Part shown: positions 26,705 through 36,467 of the stretch, piece by piece
How positions within the stretch are numbered: the first letter of the stretch is position 1
How the letters are laid out: each line of letters starts with the position of its first letter
NCBI RefSeq assembly: GCF_000298195.1
Contig: NZ_BAHC01000037.1
Coordinates: 1 to 40,318, forward strand
Direction: 5' to 3'
Source of the DNA: Gordonia rhizosphera NBRC 16068
GTDB lineage: Bacteria; Actinomycetota; Actinomycetes; Mycobacteriales; Mycobacteriaceae
Length of the DNA: 40,318 nucleotides
Position numbers and translations under genes: made by a program
Notes under the pieces: model-generated
What the model was told of the DNA's origin: nothing
What the model saw: only the letters and a program-made list of their open reading frames with translations
Database searches by the model: none

Positions 26705-29482
26705 GTGTCGACGGCCGATCCGTCAGAACTTCCCGATCCATTCGGGCTCGCCGATCTCCGTTCGGCCACCCTGCGCGCCTGGCGCGCCTCGCCCACCCGT
26801 TTCGCCGAGGACTCGTCGAGCGAGAACGACCTCGTCACCGTCGGCTACCGGGACCGGCTCATCACCGAACTCGCCGCGAACGCCGCCGACGCCGCGGCGG
26901 CCGCGGGTGTGCCCGGCCGCCTGACGATCTGGGCCGACGACGGAGGGCTGCATGTCGCCAACACCGGCGCGCCGGTGACGGTCGCCGGCGCGCAGTCGCT
27001 GCTGGCGCTGCGGGTGTCGGCGAAGACCTCCGACGATGCGGGGCCCGGGAAGGTCGGCCGGTTCGGTGTCGGTTTCACCGCGACCGCCGCCGTGGCCGAC
27101 CGCGTGGAGGTCCGGTCGACGACGGGGTCGTTCGCCTTCGATCGCGCCGACACGGCCCGTGCGGTCCGCGCGGCGGGCCTCGACCCGGACACCGTGGACC
27201 GTGCGCCGTTGCTCCGCCTTGCCTGGCCGATCGAGGTCGGGCCGGCGCGCGACCACGACACCGAGATCGTCCTGGTGCCGAGCGCGGGCGGGGACACCGA
27301 CGTGCTGGCGTCCGCGGCTCTCGATCAGGCGCCCGATCTGCTGTTGGAGCTGGAGGCGCTCGCCGAGGTGCGGGTCGGGGACACGGTCGTGGGGATCCGG
27401 CGCGACCGCGGCGCCGGCGGGACGTCGCGGATCGGCGTCACCACCGACTCGCCGCACGGTGTCCACACCCGAACCTGGCTCGAGGCAACACGATCCGGAA
27501 CCCGGTGGCTGGTGGAGATCGGTGCCGACGGACCGGTGATCGCCCACCTCTCGACGCTGCGCGCGCCCACTCCCACCGATATCGAGCTGTCCCTGCCGGC
27601 GCTCTGCATCACCGACCTGGCGCTCACCCCGGACCGTCGGCACCTGCACCCCGACGCCGACATCGAGACGGCCGCAGTGGGATACGCCGATCTCGTCGCC
27701 GCGCTCGTCGCGCCATGGCGCCCGCTGCTCATCCCCGTCCCGGCGCGGGCACACAACCGCGACGACGCGTCGCTCATCGCGGGGGTTCTCGGCGAATTGC
27801 GTACACATGCCTGGCTTCCCGCTGTCGCCGGGACCGACCTGGCTCCCGAGCGTGCCGTCGTCCTGCCGGATCTGACGGCCGGGCTCGCGGATGTCCTGGC
27901 GCCCCTCATGGGTGACCTCGCCCATCCCGACGTCTCGGAGCGGCGCGATCTCGCGCGGTTGCGATCGGTCGGGGTTCGCGAGATCGGTCTGGCCGACCTC
28001 GCCGAACGGCTCGCCGGCATCGACCGCCCGCCGACGTGGTGGCATGATCTCTATGCCGCGCTGTCCCCTCTGGTGACCACTGCGATCGACGCCGAAGAGC
28101 TTGGTGCGCTGCCGGTCCCGCGGTCGGACGGCCGCACGAATATCGGTGCGCGCGGGCTGTTCGTGACCGACCGGATCGACCGCCCGATCAGCTGGATCCC
28201 CACGGTGACGCCGCAGGCCCGGCACCCCTTGCTGGAACGGCTGGGCGCCGAGGCTCTCTCGGTCGAGCAGGCCCTGGCCGATCCGGCGCTGGCCGCGTTG
28301 ATCGACACCGTCGACGACGACGAGGCGGCCGAGTTGGCCGACGAGGTGTTCGCCCTGCTCGCCGCCGACCCGGATGCGACCGTCCCCGACGCGCTGTCGG
28401 GGCTGCTGGTACCGGATTCCGACGGCGAACTGCGGAACGTCGACGAACTGCTGCTCGCCGACAGCCCGCTGGCGTCGGTGCTCGTCGACGACGCGCCGTT
28501 CGGTACCGTCGACCCCGACCTCGAGAAGCGGGTCGGCGCCGAGGTGCTCCGCCGGCTCGGCGCCGGATGGGGCTTCCTCACCCTCGTCGACGACCTCCCG
28601 GTGGCCCCCGACCACGACCTCCCCGACGAGGAGGAGTGGTGGGATGCGCAACCCGACGCACCGGAAACCCTCGCCGCCGTGCGTGACCTGGATCTGGTCG
28701 ACGAACGTCGCTGGCCCCGGGCGCTGACCCTGCTGGCCACCGACGACACGACCGCGCCGCTGCTCGCCGACCGCGATGGCTACACGGCCTGGTGGCTGCG
28801 TCGGCACGCCGTCGTCGACGGCCATCGGTTGGGGTGGTACCGCGCACCGTCGGACACCGCAGTCGAGGGCGTCCGTGATCCGCTGGACCATCCGCACGCC
28901 GATGCCCTGGGCGCCGCCCTGGGTGGCATCGCGGTCGAATCGGCCCACGACGCCGAGACCATGCTGGCGAATCTGGGCGATCGGGACCGGACGATCACAC
29001 CCGGAGTGGCCGTCGCGGTCTACGCGTCGGTGGTCGCGGCCGTCCGGGCCGGGACTGTGTCTCTCGCGGACATCGCTGTGCCGCAACGTATCCGGGCGGT
29101 CTCCGGTGAGGCGGTCGAGCGTGCGCTCGTCGTCGACCGGCCATGGCTGGTGCAGGTGCTCGACGCGCGGGAGATGGTTCTGGCGGGGCTACCCGTCGAG
29201 ACCGACGCCGCCGAGACTCTCGCCGAGATCCTTGACCTGCCCACCGCCGGTGACGAACTCGACGCGGTCGTCCGCGATCCCGGTGAAGCCGTCACCGCCG
29301 GGGACGTTGAGCCGGTGCTGTATGCCGCACAATGGGGGCGCGAACCATCCGGCGGCGAGGTCAGGCTCCACGACGAGCTATGGATACGGTTGCGGCGCAA
29401 CGGGGTCGATGACGATGTGCGCGTGGACTTGTGGGTCGACGGTCGCGGGATCACCCACCTGCAGCGTCGATTCCGGTCGTGA
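26705..29482 (+). CDS. Sacsin/Hsp90-like GHKL ATPase protein
   Basis: The product has 925 residues from the GTG at 26705. The N-terminal 230 residues are a GHKL ATP-binding domain of the sacsin/Hsp90 kind: E55-L-x2-N59-A-x-D62 in the Bergerat N-box, D-D-G-G at 78-81 where Hsp90 has D-x-G-x-G, and lid motif G-R-F-G-V-G-F at 118-124. The remaining 700 residues have no recognised fold and are rich in Leu, Asp and Arg, with predicted alternating helices and strands. Sacsin-like proteins act as chaperones in eukaryotes; the bacterial ones are undescribed to my knowledge. It follows the DUF3027 gene after 5 bp, and its 3' end overlaps the TetR gene by 32 bp. Confidence 0.87.
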   Translation: MSTADPSELPDPFGLADLRSATLRAWRASPTRFAEDSSSENDLVTVGYRDRLITELAANAADAAAAAGVPGRLTIWADDGGLHVANTGAPVTVAGAQSLLALRVSAKTSDDAGPGKVGRFGVGFTATAAVADRVEVRSTTGSFAFDRADTARAVRAAGLDPDTVDRAPLLRLAWPIEVGPARDHDTEIVLVPSAGGDTDVLASAALDQAPDLLLELEALAEVRVGDTVVGIRRDRGAGGTSRIGVTTDSPHGVHTRTWLEATRSGTRWLVEIGADGPVIAHLSTLRAPTPTDIELSLPALCITDLALTPDRRHLHPDADIETAAVGYADLVAALVAPWRPLLIPVPARAHNRDDASLIAGVLGELRTHAWLPAVAGTDLAPERAVVLPDLTAGLADVLAPLMGDLAHPDVSERRDLARLRSVGVREIGLADLAERLAGIDRPPTWWHDLYAALSPLVTTAIDAEELGALPVPRSDGRTNIGARGLFVTDRIDRPISWIPTVTPQARHPLLERLGAEALSVEQALADPALAALIDTVDDDEAAELADEVFALLAADPDATVPDALSGLLVPDSDGELRNVDELLLADSPLASVLVDDAPFGTVDPDLEKRVGAEVLRRLGAGWGFLTLVDDLPVAPDHDLPDEEEWWDAQPDAPETLAAVRDLDLVDERRWPRALTLLATDDTTAPLLADRDGYTAWWLRRHAVVDGHRLGWYRAPSDTAVEGVRDPLDHPHADALGAALGGIAVESAHDAETMLANLGDRDRTITPGVAVAVYASVVAAVRAGTVSLADIAVPQRIRAVSGEAVERALVVDRPWLVQVLDAREMVLAGLPVETDAAETLAEILDLPTAGDELDAVVRDPGEAVTAGDVEPVLYAAQWGREPSGGEVRLHDELWIRLRRNGVDDDVRVDLWVDGRGITHLQRRFRS

Positions 29483-30038
29483 GGATCGACGCGAGCTGCC
29501 GATAGGCCTGCGCATCGTCGAGGCCGGTGGTGGCCGCGACGTCGCGGCGCTGGATGCGGCTCATCATCGACGCGGCGAGGTCGGCGGCGAACGCCGCGTT
29601 CACGTCGCGGAACTCGCCGGTCGCGACCCCGTCGGCAATCAGCTCGCCGACCCGCCGGGCGGCCGCGGCGGTGTTGCGTTCGTAGAGCTCACGCGTCGGG
29701 GCATGGCCGTGCAGGTCGGTCATGAACGCATCCGACGCCGGTGACAACGCATCCCCGACGGCGATGAGGTAGGCGATCACCTTGGCCCGCGCACCCGATT
29801 CCTGCGCGACCCGCGCCTCCACCTGCTCGGTTGCCGAGCGGAAGAAGTGGGTCACCGTCTTGGCGACGAGTTGCTCCTTGCTGTCGGCGAGCGTGTACAG
29901 CGTCGACTTCGAACACCGCAGCCGTGCGGCGAGGTCGGCCACGCCGAACTGGGCGAAACCCTCGGCGAGCAGCAACTCCAGGAGGCGGTCGAAGAGGTCG
30001 CCTCGGCGTCGGGTGGCGAAGGAGGTGTCCGTGGCCAT
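29451..30038 (-). CDS. TetR family regulator of the acyl-CoA dehydrogenase gene
   Basis: The product has 195 residues from the ATG at 30038. A TACTAT -10 box seven bases upstream implies a leaderless mRNA and supports this start over those at 30047 and 30101. The helix-turn-helix (about 12-58) reads F-D-R-L-L-E-L-L-L-A-E-G-F, then V-A-D-L-A-A-R-L-R-C-S-K-S-T-L-Y. The recognition helix contains S-K-S-T-L-Y-T-L-A-D-S-K-E-Q. The C-terminal domain is divergent, with a ligand pocket not assignable. It is divergent from an acyl-CoA dehydrogenase gene with 61 bp between starts, and AGTACT palindromes there suit a self-regulated pair responding to an acyl-CoA (inference). Confidence 0.9.
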   Translation of the reverse strand: MATDTSFATRRRGDLFDRLLELLLAEGFAQFGVADLAARLRCSKSTLYTLADSKEQLVAKTVTHFFRSATEQVEARVAQESGARAKVIAYLIAVGDALSPASDAFMTDLHGHAPTRELYERNTAAAARRVGELIADGVATGEFRDVNAAFAADLAASMMSRIQRRDVAATTGLDDAQAYRQLASILTTGIDAAGG

Positions 30039-30045
30039 GGTCCAC

Positions 30046-30055
30046 ATAGTACTAT
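30046..30055. promoter_or_regulatory. Palindromic ATAGTACTAT giving -10 boxes on both strands
   Basis: ATAGTACTAT is its own reverse complement and contains TACTAT (TAnnnT) in both directions. Leftward it sits seven bases before the TetR ATG; rightward it predicts a start near 30062 for the acyl-CoA dehydrogenase. The two promoters overlap almost completely. Confidence 0.55.
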
Positions 30056-30059
30056 CAGA

Positions 30060-30073
30060 AGTACTTGAGTACT
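30060..30073. promoter_or_regulatory. TetR operator AGTACTTGAGTACT
   Basis: Two AGTACT hexamers flank a TG centre, giving a 14-bp near-perfect inverted repeat. A third AGTACT at 30048-30053 lies one turn to the left. The site overlaps both overlapping promoters, so the adjacent TetR protein could silence both genes at once. Confidence 0.65.
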
Positions 30074-30099
30074 GTTTCTCTTCCTTCGGAGGTGCCGAC

Positions 30100-31242
<1,143 letters not shown>

Positions 31243-31259
31243 GCCAAGCACCGACAACG

Positions 31260-31317
31260 ATCCACCCCGCCTGTCGATCGCCCTCGGGCGAGGGTGAAAC
31301 CGTCTGGCGGGGTGGAT
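31260..31317. terminator. Long-stem nested hairpin between convergent genes
   Basis: ATCCACCCCGCC (31260-31271) pairs perfectly with GGCGGGGTGGAT (31306-31317) over a 34-base loop that itself holds CCCTC/GAGGG. No strong T tract follows on either strand. It lies between the stops of two convergent genes, so a bidirectional terminator is the likely role. Confidence 0.6.
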
Positions 31318-31331
31318 GTTTCGGTGTCAGG

Positions 31332-32069
31332 TCAGATCGCGGCCGCCGGGTCGTAGATGAACGTGCGTCGTTCGGCTCGTGCGAACCGGCCCTCGCCGAG
31401 CTTCGCGAGGAACCGGAACACCCCGGGGACCTTCGCGAGGATCGCCGCGCGGTCCTCGCGCTCGATGCCCTTCAGCAGCCACGGGATGAAGCGGAACAGG
31501 TCGCGGATACCTGTGTCGGCGGCGCCGTTGATCTGCCGTTCGATCAGTTCCCAGTCCTCGGCGTCGAAATGCCTCTGGATCAGGACCAGCGCCTCGGTCT
31601 CCTCGTGCGCGAGGTGCGCGCCCAGACAGTCGCGGGTGCGGACCAGCAAGTCGGCCAGACGCTCCCGGGCCGCGATGTCGCGATGACGCCCCAGCCGGTC
31701 GAACTCCAGCGCACAGCCCGACAGCAGCGGGTCGATCAGGTCGTGCTCGGCCTCCATCGCGTCGAGGACCGCGCGGCCGTCGGCGTCGGCGCGTTGGGTC
31801 AGCGTGGGCCAGACGATCTGGTCCTCCGCGCTGTGGTGGTGGTGCAGCACTTCACCGAAGTCCGCCCACCGGTCGCGCAACCGCCGCCAGGTGACGCGGT
31901 CGGCGACGGGCGTGCGGGGCGCGCACCGGGCGAAGTCGGCGAGATCGCGTCGGAAGGCGTGATGCATCAGGTACATCATGAACGGGTCGACCGGTCCGTT
32001 GGGGGCGGCGGCCTGACCGGGCAGGACGAGTTGTGTCGGGCGGGTGGCGGCGGGGGTGGTCGTGGTCAT
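31332..32069 (-). CDS. Hemerythrin-like (HHE) domain protein
   Basis: The product has 245 residues. A hemerythrin-type four-helix bundle spans about 30-180, with likely di-iron ligands in Y-L-M-H-H, H-H-H-H-S-A-E-D, E-A-E-H-D-L-I and H-L-A-H-E-E. These bind a diiron centre that can sense or hold oxygen or nitric oxide. The C-terminal 65 residues (L-F-R-F-I-P-W-L-L-K-G) are specific to actinobacterial versions. GAAAGGAAG precedes the ATG. It follows the minus-strand MmpL gene after 39 bp, so cotranscription is likely though functionally unexplained. Confidence 0.88.
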   Translation of the reverse strand: MTTTTPAATRPTQLVLPGQAAAPNGPVDPFMMYLMHHAFRRDLADFARCAPRTPVADRVTWRRLRDRWADFGEVLHHHHSAEDQIVWPTLTQRADADGRAVLDAMEAEHDLIDPLLSGCALEFDRLGRHRDIAARERLADLLVRTRDCLGAHLAHEETEALVLIQRHFDAEDWELIERQINGAADTGIRDLFRFIPWLLKGIEREDRAAILAKVPGVFRFLAKLGEGRFARAERRTFIYDPAAAI

Positions 32070-32108
32070 CAGAGTCTTCCTTTCGGGGTTATCGTCAGGG
32101 TGAAATGC

Positions 32109-34277
32109 TCAGGCCGGCAGCAGTTCTTCGACTTCCGGCTGCTCGTCGCCGCCGGTACGCGGCCGGTCGATCCCGGTGGGACCTTCGATGCCGATCCGGG
32201 GGAGCCATTCGAGCCAGGTCGGAAGCCACCAGTTGTAGCGCCCCAGCAGCGACATGGTGGCCGGCACCAGCACCATTCGGATCACGGTGGCGTCGAGGAG
32301 CACCGCGACGGCCATCCCGAGGCCCAGCATCTTGAGCACGATGTCGGTCTCGGAGGCGAAGCTGATGAACACCGCCACCATGATCGCCGCGGCGGTGGTG
32401 ATCACTCGGCCTGTCTTCGCCAGACCCTGGACGACGCTGGCCTTCGCATCACCGGTCGCCAGCCATTCCTCGCGGATGCGGGACAGCAGGAACACCTCGT
32501 AGTCCATCGACAGGCCGAACAGGATCGCGAAGATCAGGATCGGCACCCAGCTCGACACCGCCACCGGATGATCCACGCCGAGCAGGGACAAGCCCCAGCC
32601 CCACTGGAACACCATGGTGATGACGCCGTAGGCGGCAGCGACCGACAGCAGGTTCATGAACGCGGCCTTCACCGGGATGACGACCGATCGGAAGACCACC
32701 GTCAACAGCAGTACCGACGCGGCGACGACGAACCCGATGACCACCCACAGACGGTGCTGCAGCAGCGTGGAGATGTCGTCGAGGTAGGCGGTGTAGCCGG
32801 TCAGGATGGCGCCGTCGGGCAGTTCGGCCCGGATGTCGTCGAGGACGGTCTGTGTCGCCTCGTCGGCGGGATCGTAGGCGATGGTGATCGGGGCGAGATC
32901 CAGTGCACCGTCGGGGGATTGGGTCACTGGGGCGACGGCCTCGACACCGGGCAGGGCGTCGATGGTGGCGAGTGCGGCCCTCAGCTCGCCGGCGCCGACC
33001 TGCTCGGCGGGCGCGACGACGAGAACGTCGGCGTTGACACCGGGACCGAACTCGGCGGCCATCAGGTCATGTGCCTTGCGGGTGGTGAGTTCACTCGACT
33101 GTGCGCCCGAGTCCTGCGGCCAGGTCCGCATCGCCACCGTCGGCGCCGCCAGTGCGAGCATCGCGATCAGAGCGATCACGATCGCCGTCACCGGGCGGGC
33201 ACCGATCCGGGCGGCCCATCGGGCGGTCAGCGGCGGGCGGGCCGCGACGGTCGAATCGGGCTGTCCGACAACCATGGTCCGTCGCACGCGGCGCGGGATG
33301 ATGCGACGCCCGGCCAGCCTGCACAGCGCGGGGACGACGACGAGGGTCGCCGCCAGCATCGCGACGACCGCGATCGCGGTCGCGAACCCGAACGACGAAT
33401 ACGTCGGCAGCCCGGCCAGACGCAACCCCATCAGTGAGACCAGCACGGTGGTGGCGGCGAACACCGCGGACCGTCCGGCGGTCGCCACCGCCGCGGCGGC
33501 CGCGTCGACGGGTTCGTGACCGCGTCGCAGGAACTCGACGTGCCGGCTGACCACCAGCAGGGCGTAGTCGATGCCCACGCCGAGGCCGACCATGCTGGCC
33601 ACCATCGGGGCCGACGGGCTGACGTTCATGGCGGCCGACAGCAGCATGACGCCCGACGAGCCCGCGACGAGGCCGGCGATCGCCGAGGCGATCGGCAGAC
33701 CTGCCGCCACCACGGACCCGAACGCGAGCACCATGATGAGCAGTGCCAGGGTGATGCCGATGATCTCCGCGTGGCCCTTCATCGGAGCCGCCGCGGTCTC
33801 GGGTAGCGAGCCCTTCATCTCGACCTGCAGCCCGTCGGCACGGGTCGGCTCGATCGCCGCCGTCAGGTCCTTGTCGTTGCCCATCAGGTAGGGGTCGGTC
33901 TCGGGCACGTCGTACCCGACGTCGATCACCGCGGTGTCGCCGTCGGCGCTGAAGCGCGGATCGGCGACGGTGGCGACATGCGGCATAGCGGCGAGGCGCT
34001 GTCGCAGGTCGTCGGTGGCCGCGGCGGGCAGCGTGCCCTGATCGGAGTGCACGACGACGTCGGCGAAGGCGTTGCCCGCGCCGGGCACATGGTCGCGGAG
34101 CAACTCGATCCCGTCCTGGGATGCGGTGCCGGTGACGTCCCAGTTCTCGCGGGTCTCACCGCCGACGGCCGACGAGACGCCGATCAACAGTCCGAGTGCG
34201 AGAACGAAGCCGAGCAGAGCCCGGTACGGGTGGGCCGCGCAGGCGTGCCCGAATCGATAGAGCAGGGTGGTGTGCAT
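32109..34277 (-). CDS. MmpL family (RND-type) transporter
   Basis: The product has 722 residues from the ATG at 34277 (M-H-T-T-L-L-Y-R-F-G); the frame continues upstream without a start that fits. It has the MmpL plan of two six-helix halves with extracytoplasmic domains. The proton-relay pairs are D237-Y238 (G-I-D-Y-A-L-L-V-V-S-R) and D592-Y593 (S-M-D-Y-E-V-F-L-L-S-R). It is clearly paralogous to the MmpL at 4746-6983 but lacks a TetR partner next to it. The start is 122 bp from the divergent PAP2 gene, and the hemerythrin gene follows. Cargo unknown. Confidence 0.93.
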   Translation of the reverse strand: MHTTLLYRFGHACAAHPYRALLGFVLALGLLIGVSSAVGGETRENWDVTGTASQDGIELLRDHVPGAGNAFADVVVHSDQGTLPAAATDDLRQRLAAMPHVATVADPRFSADGDTAVIDVGYDVPETDPYLMGNDKDLTAAIEPTRADGLQVEMKGSLPETAAAPMKGHAEIIGITLALLIMVLAFGSVVAAGLPIASAIAGLVAGSSGVMLLSAAMNVSPSAPMVASMVGLGVGIDYALLVVSRHVEFLRRGHEPVDAAAAAVATAGRSAVFAATTVLVSLMGLRLAGLPTYSSFGFATAIAVVAMLAATLVVVPALCRLAGRRIIPRRVRRTMVVGQPDSTVAARPPLTARWAARIGARPVTAIVIALIAMLALAAPTVAMRTWPQDSGAQSSELTTRKAHDLMAAEFGPGVNADVLVVAPAEQVGAGELRAALATIDALPGVEAVAPVTQSPDGALDLAPITIAYDPADEATQTVLDDIRAELPDGAILTGYTAYLDDISTLLQHRLWVVIGFVVAASVLLLTVVFRSVVIPVKAAFMNLLSVAAAYGVITMVFQWGWGLSLLGVDHPVAVSSWVPILIFAILFGLSMDYEVFLLSRIREEWLATGDAKASVVQGLAKTGRVITTAAAIMVAVFISFASETDIVLKMLGLGMAVAVLLDATVIRMVLVPATMSLLGRYNWWLPTWLEWLPRIGIEGPTGIDRPRTGGDEQPEVEELLPA

Positions 34278-34399
34278 GGAGGTCTCTTTCGGTGGAAAGG
34301 GCGGATACTTCTCACCGATAGGGTGGAATCCATGACTTGCGGATCTCTTGGGTGTGGCTTGGGGCCCGACTTGTCGCCGGTCGACGGGTGCGGTGACCT

Positions 34400-34984
34400 G
34401 TGCTGCTGACCCCACCGGGTGTCGACCAATCGATCACCGACGCGGTGATCGAAGCCCGCACTCCGGCTCTGAGCGACATCGCGCGGGTGATCACGACGAC
34501 CGGCAACACACTGGCGCTCACCGCCGTCGTCGTGGTCGCCGTGATCGCCCTCGGTGTGTACCGCGCCTACGCGGCGGCGACCCTCGTCGCGGTCGGATCG
34601 TTGACCGGATATCTCCTCATGATCGGGCTCAAACAGTTCTTCGCCCGGCCGCGGCCACCCGTTCCCGACCGACTCATCGACATCGACACCCACTCGTTCC
34701 CGTCCGGTCACGCGATGATGAGCACCATCGTCTTCGGGCTGCTCGCCGTCGTCGCCTACCGCCTCAGTGCCTGGGTGCGCGATCACCCGCTGGTCCTGGT
34801 GATCGCGCCCGTCTGGGCGATCGCGATCGGTCTCACGCGGGTATATCTCGGGGTGCACTGGACCACCGACGTGATCGCCGGCTGGCTGATCGGAGCAGTG
34901 TGGGTGGCGCTCTGCGCCCGGCTGTCCGCGCGTTGGATGCCGACGGCGCGCGACCGACCCGCTCACCCTGACGTCCACGCGTGA
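34400..34984 (+). CDS. PAP2-type membrane phosphatase
   Basis: The product has 194 residues from the GTG at 34400. Five to six membrane segments carry the three phosphatase motifs: K78-x4-R83-P (K-Q-F-F-A-R-P-R-P), P-S-G-H at 101-104, and T-R147-V-Y-L-G-V-H153-W-T-T-D157. His153 is the expected nucleophile. Members dephosphorylate lipid phosphates such as phosphatidic acid or undecaprenyl diphosphate, facing the outside. Its substrate cannot be assigned. The divergent MmpL gene may share a regulated spacer with it. Confidence 0.92.
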   Translation: MLLTPPGVDQSITDAVIEARTPALSDIARVITTTGNTLALTAVVVVAVIALGVYRAYAAATLVAVGSLTGYLLMIGLKQFFARPRPPVPDRLIDIDTHSFPSGHAMMSTIVFGLLAVVAYRLSAWVRDHPLVLVIAPVWAIAIGLTRVYLGVHWTTDVIAGWLIGAVWVALCARLSARWMPTARDRPAHPDVHA

Positions 34985-35055
34985 GACGTGCGCGGATGCA
35001 CCGGCGTCGATGACTGCCCTGCGGTGTGAGGCTTCCAGGGCGGTGTCGGGCGAAC

Positions 35056-35107
35056 CCGACCGTAGGACATGACCGTCGGACATGGAGGGCGGAGCCGACC
35101 GTAGGAC
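35056..35107. repeat. Direct repeats of CCGACCGTAGGAC in the spacer before the acyl-CoA dehydrogenase
   Basis: CCGACCGTAGGAC occurs at 35056-35068 and 35095-35107, with a related GACCGTCGGAC between them. The 168-bp spacer otherwise shows a TACGGT box at 35141-35146. Could be operator half-sites or decayed repeat copies. Confidence 0.45.
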
Positions 35108-35140
35108 TTGGAAATGAACCGCCTCCGGTGACCGAGCCGC

Positions 35141-35146
35141 TACGGT
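35141..35146 (+). promoter_or_regulatory. -10 box TACGGT, likely leaderless start
   Basis: TACGGT is followed by six bases and the ATG at 35153, and no ribosome site intervenes. A leaderless mRNA for the acyl-CoA dehydrogenase is likely. Confidence 0.5.
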
Positions 35147-35152
35147 CGGGGG

Positions 35153-36403
35153 ATGGACTTCGCTCCGTCGCCCCGGTCGGCCGACCTGACCGAACGCGTC
35201 CGCACGTTCATCGCCGCCGAGATCACCCCGGTCGAGGCCGAGGTGCACCACGACATCGCCCGACGGCGCGAGCAGGGCATCGAACGCTGGACGCCGCCGC
35301 CGATCATCGACGAGCTGAAGGCGAAAGCGCACGCCGCCGGGCTGTGGAACCTCTTCCTGCCGAAGGCGCACGCAGGGCGCTACGCCGCGGACTTCGGCAC
35401 CGACGGCGGTGAGGGACTGTCCAACATCGACTACGCGCCGGTCGCCGAGGCGATGGGGTCGTCGATGCTCGCGCCGCTCGTCTTCAACTGCGGCGCCCCC
35501 GACACCGGCAATATGGAGGTGCTGCTGCGCTACGGCTCGGAGGCCCAGCGCAAGGAGTGGCTGGAACCGTTGCTGGCCGGCGAGATCCGCAGCGCATTCT
35601 GCATGACCGAACCCGCCGTCGCGTCGTCGGATGCGACCAACATGGCGGCGACCGCGGTCCTCGACGGTGACGACGTCGTCGTCAACGGCACCAAGTGGTT
35701 CTCCACCGGAGTCGGTCACCCGGACTGCAAGATCCTCATCTTCATGGGTGTCACCGACCCGACCGCCGATCGGCACGCCCGGCACACGATGGTGCTGGTG
35801 CCGATCGACACGCCTGGGGTGCGGGTCGAGCGGATGCTCACCACGATGGGTTACTACGACGAACCGCTCGGCCACGGAGAAGTGGCTTTCGAGAATGTGC
35901 GTGTGCCGGCGTCGAACATCATCCTCGGTCCGGGCCGCGCCAACGAGATCGCGCAGGGCCGCCTCGGTCCCGGCCGCGTCCATCACTGCATGCGGGCGAT
36001 CGGGCTGGCCGAACGAGCCCTCGAGCTCGGGGTGCGGCGCGCGCTGGAACGGACTGCCTTCGGCCGTCCGCTGGCCAAACTCGGCGGCAACAGCGAACGG
36101 ATCGCCGACGCCCGCATCGCCATCAACCGGTCGCGGCTCCTGGTCCTGCATGCGGCGTGGCTGCTTGACCAGAGCCTGAGTCGTGAGGCGGTGTCGGCGG
36201 TCAGCGAGATCAAGGTCGAGGTGCCCAACATGGCGCTCGGCGTGATCGACCTGGCCATCCAGCTGCACGGCGGTGCGGGGCTGACCGACGATTTCCCGCT
36301 CGCCGCGGCGTGGGTCGGTGCCCGCTCGCTGCGACTGGCGGATGGCCCCGACGAGGTACACCGCGCCGTGGTCGCGCGGATCGAGATCGGCAAGTATCGG
36401 TGA
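35153..36403 (+). CDS. Acyl-CoA dehydrogenase of the ACAD10/11 type
   Basis: The product has 416 residues. The flavin and substrate motifs A-F-C-M-T-E-P-A-V-A-S-S-D-A-T-N and N-G-T-K-W-F-S-T-G are those of the ACAD10/11-like branch. The R-T-A-F-G-R-P-L block follows. At the position where short-chain enzymes have the E of F-E-G-T, this protein has D397 in L-A-D-G-P-D-E-V-H-R, typical of this branch, where the base is elsewhere. It is followed after 64 bp by an aminoglycoside-phosphotransferase-like kinase. In animals the same two domains are fused (ACAD10, ACAD11), enzymes linked to 4-hydroxyacid breakdown. A shared pathway is inferred from that. Confidence 0.92.
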   Translation: MDFAPSPRSADLTERVRTFIAAEITPVEAEVHHDIARRREQGIERWTPPPIIDELKAKAHAAGLWNLFLPKAHAGRYAADFGTDGGEGLSNIDYAPVAEAMGSSMLAPLVFNCGAPDTGNMEVLLRYGSEAQRKEWLEPLLAGEIRSAFCMTEPAVASSDATNMAATAVLDGDDVVVNGTKWFSTGVGHPDCKILIFMGVTDPTADRHARHTMVLVPIDTPGVRVERMLTTMGYYDEPLGHGEVAFENVRVPASNIILGPGRANEIAQGRLGPGRVHHCMRAIGLAERALELGVRRALERTAFGRPLAKLGGNSERIADARIAINRSRLLVLHAAWLLDQSLSREAVSAVSEIKVEVPNMALGVIDLAIQLHGGAGLTDDFPLAAAWVGARSLRLADGPDEVHRAVVARIEIGKYR

Positions 36404-36467
36404 ATCGACGCGGGATACCGTTCACGGGTAGCCCCGGTGCACGGGGTCGTCGTCGGAGGGAGCACAG

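Noticed and set aside
26723..29086. 787-codon open frame antisense to the GHKL ATPase
   Set aside because: The ATPase frame carries Bergerat motifs; the antisense frame carries none.
34184..36361. 725-codon open frame antisense to the PAP2 and ACAD genes
   Set aside because: The PAP2 and ACAD signature residues lie on the other strand and the frame shows no domain.
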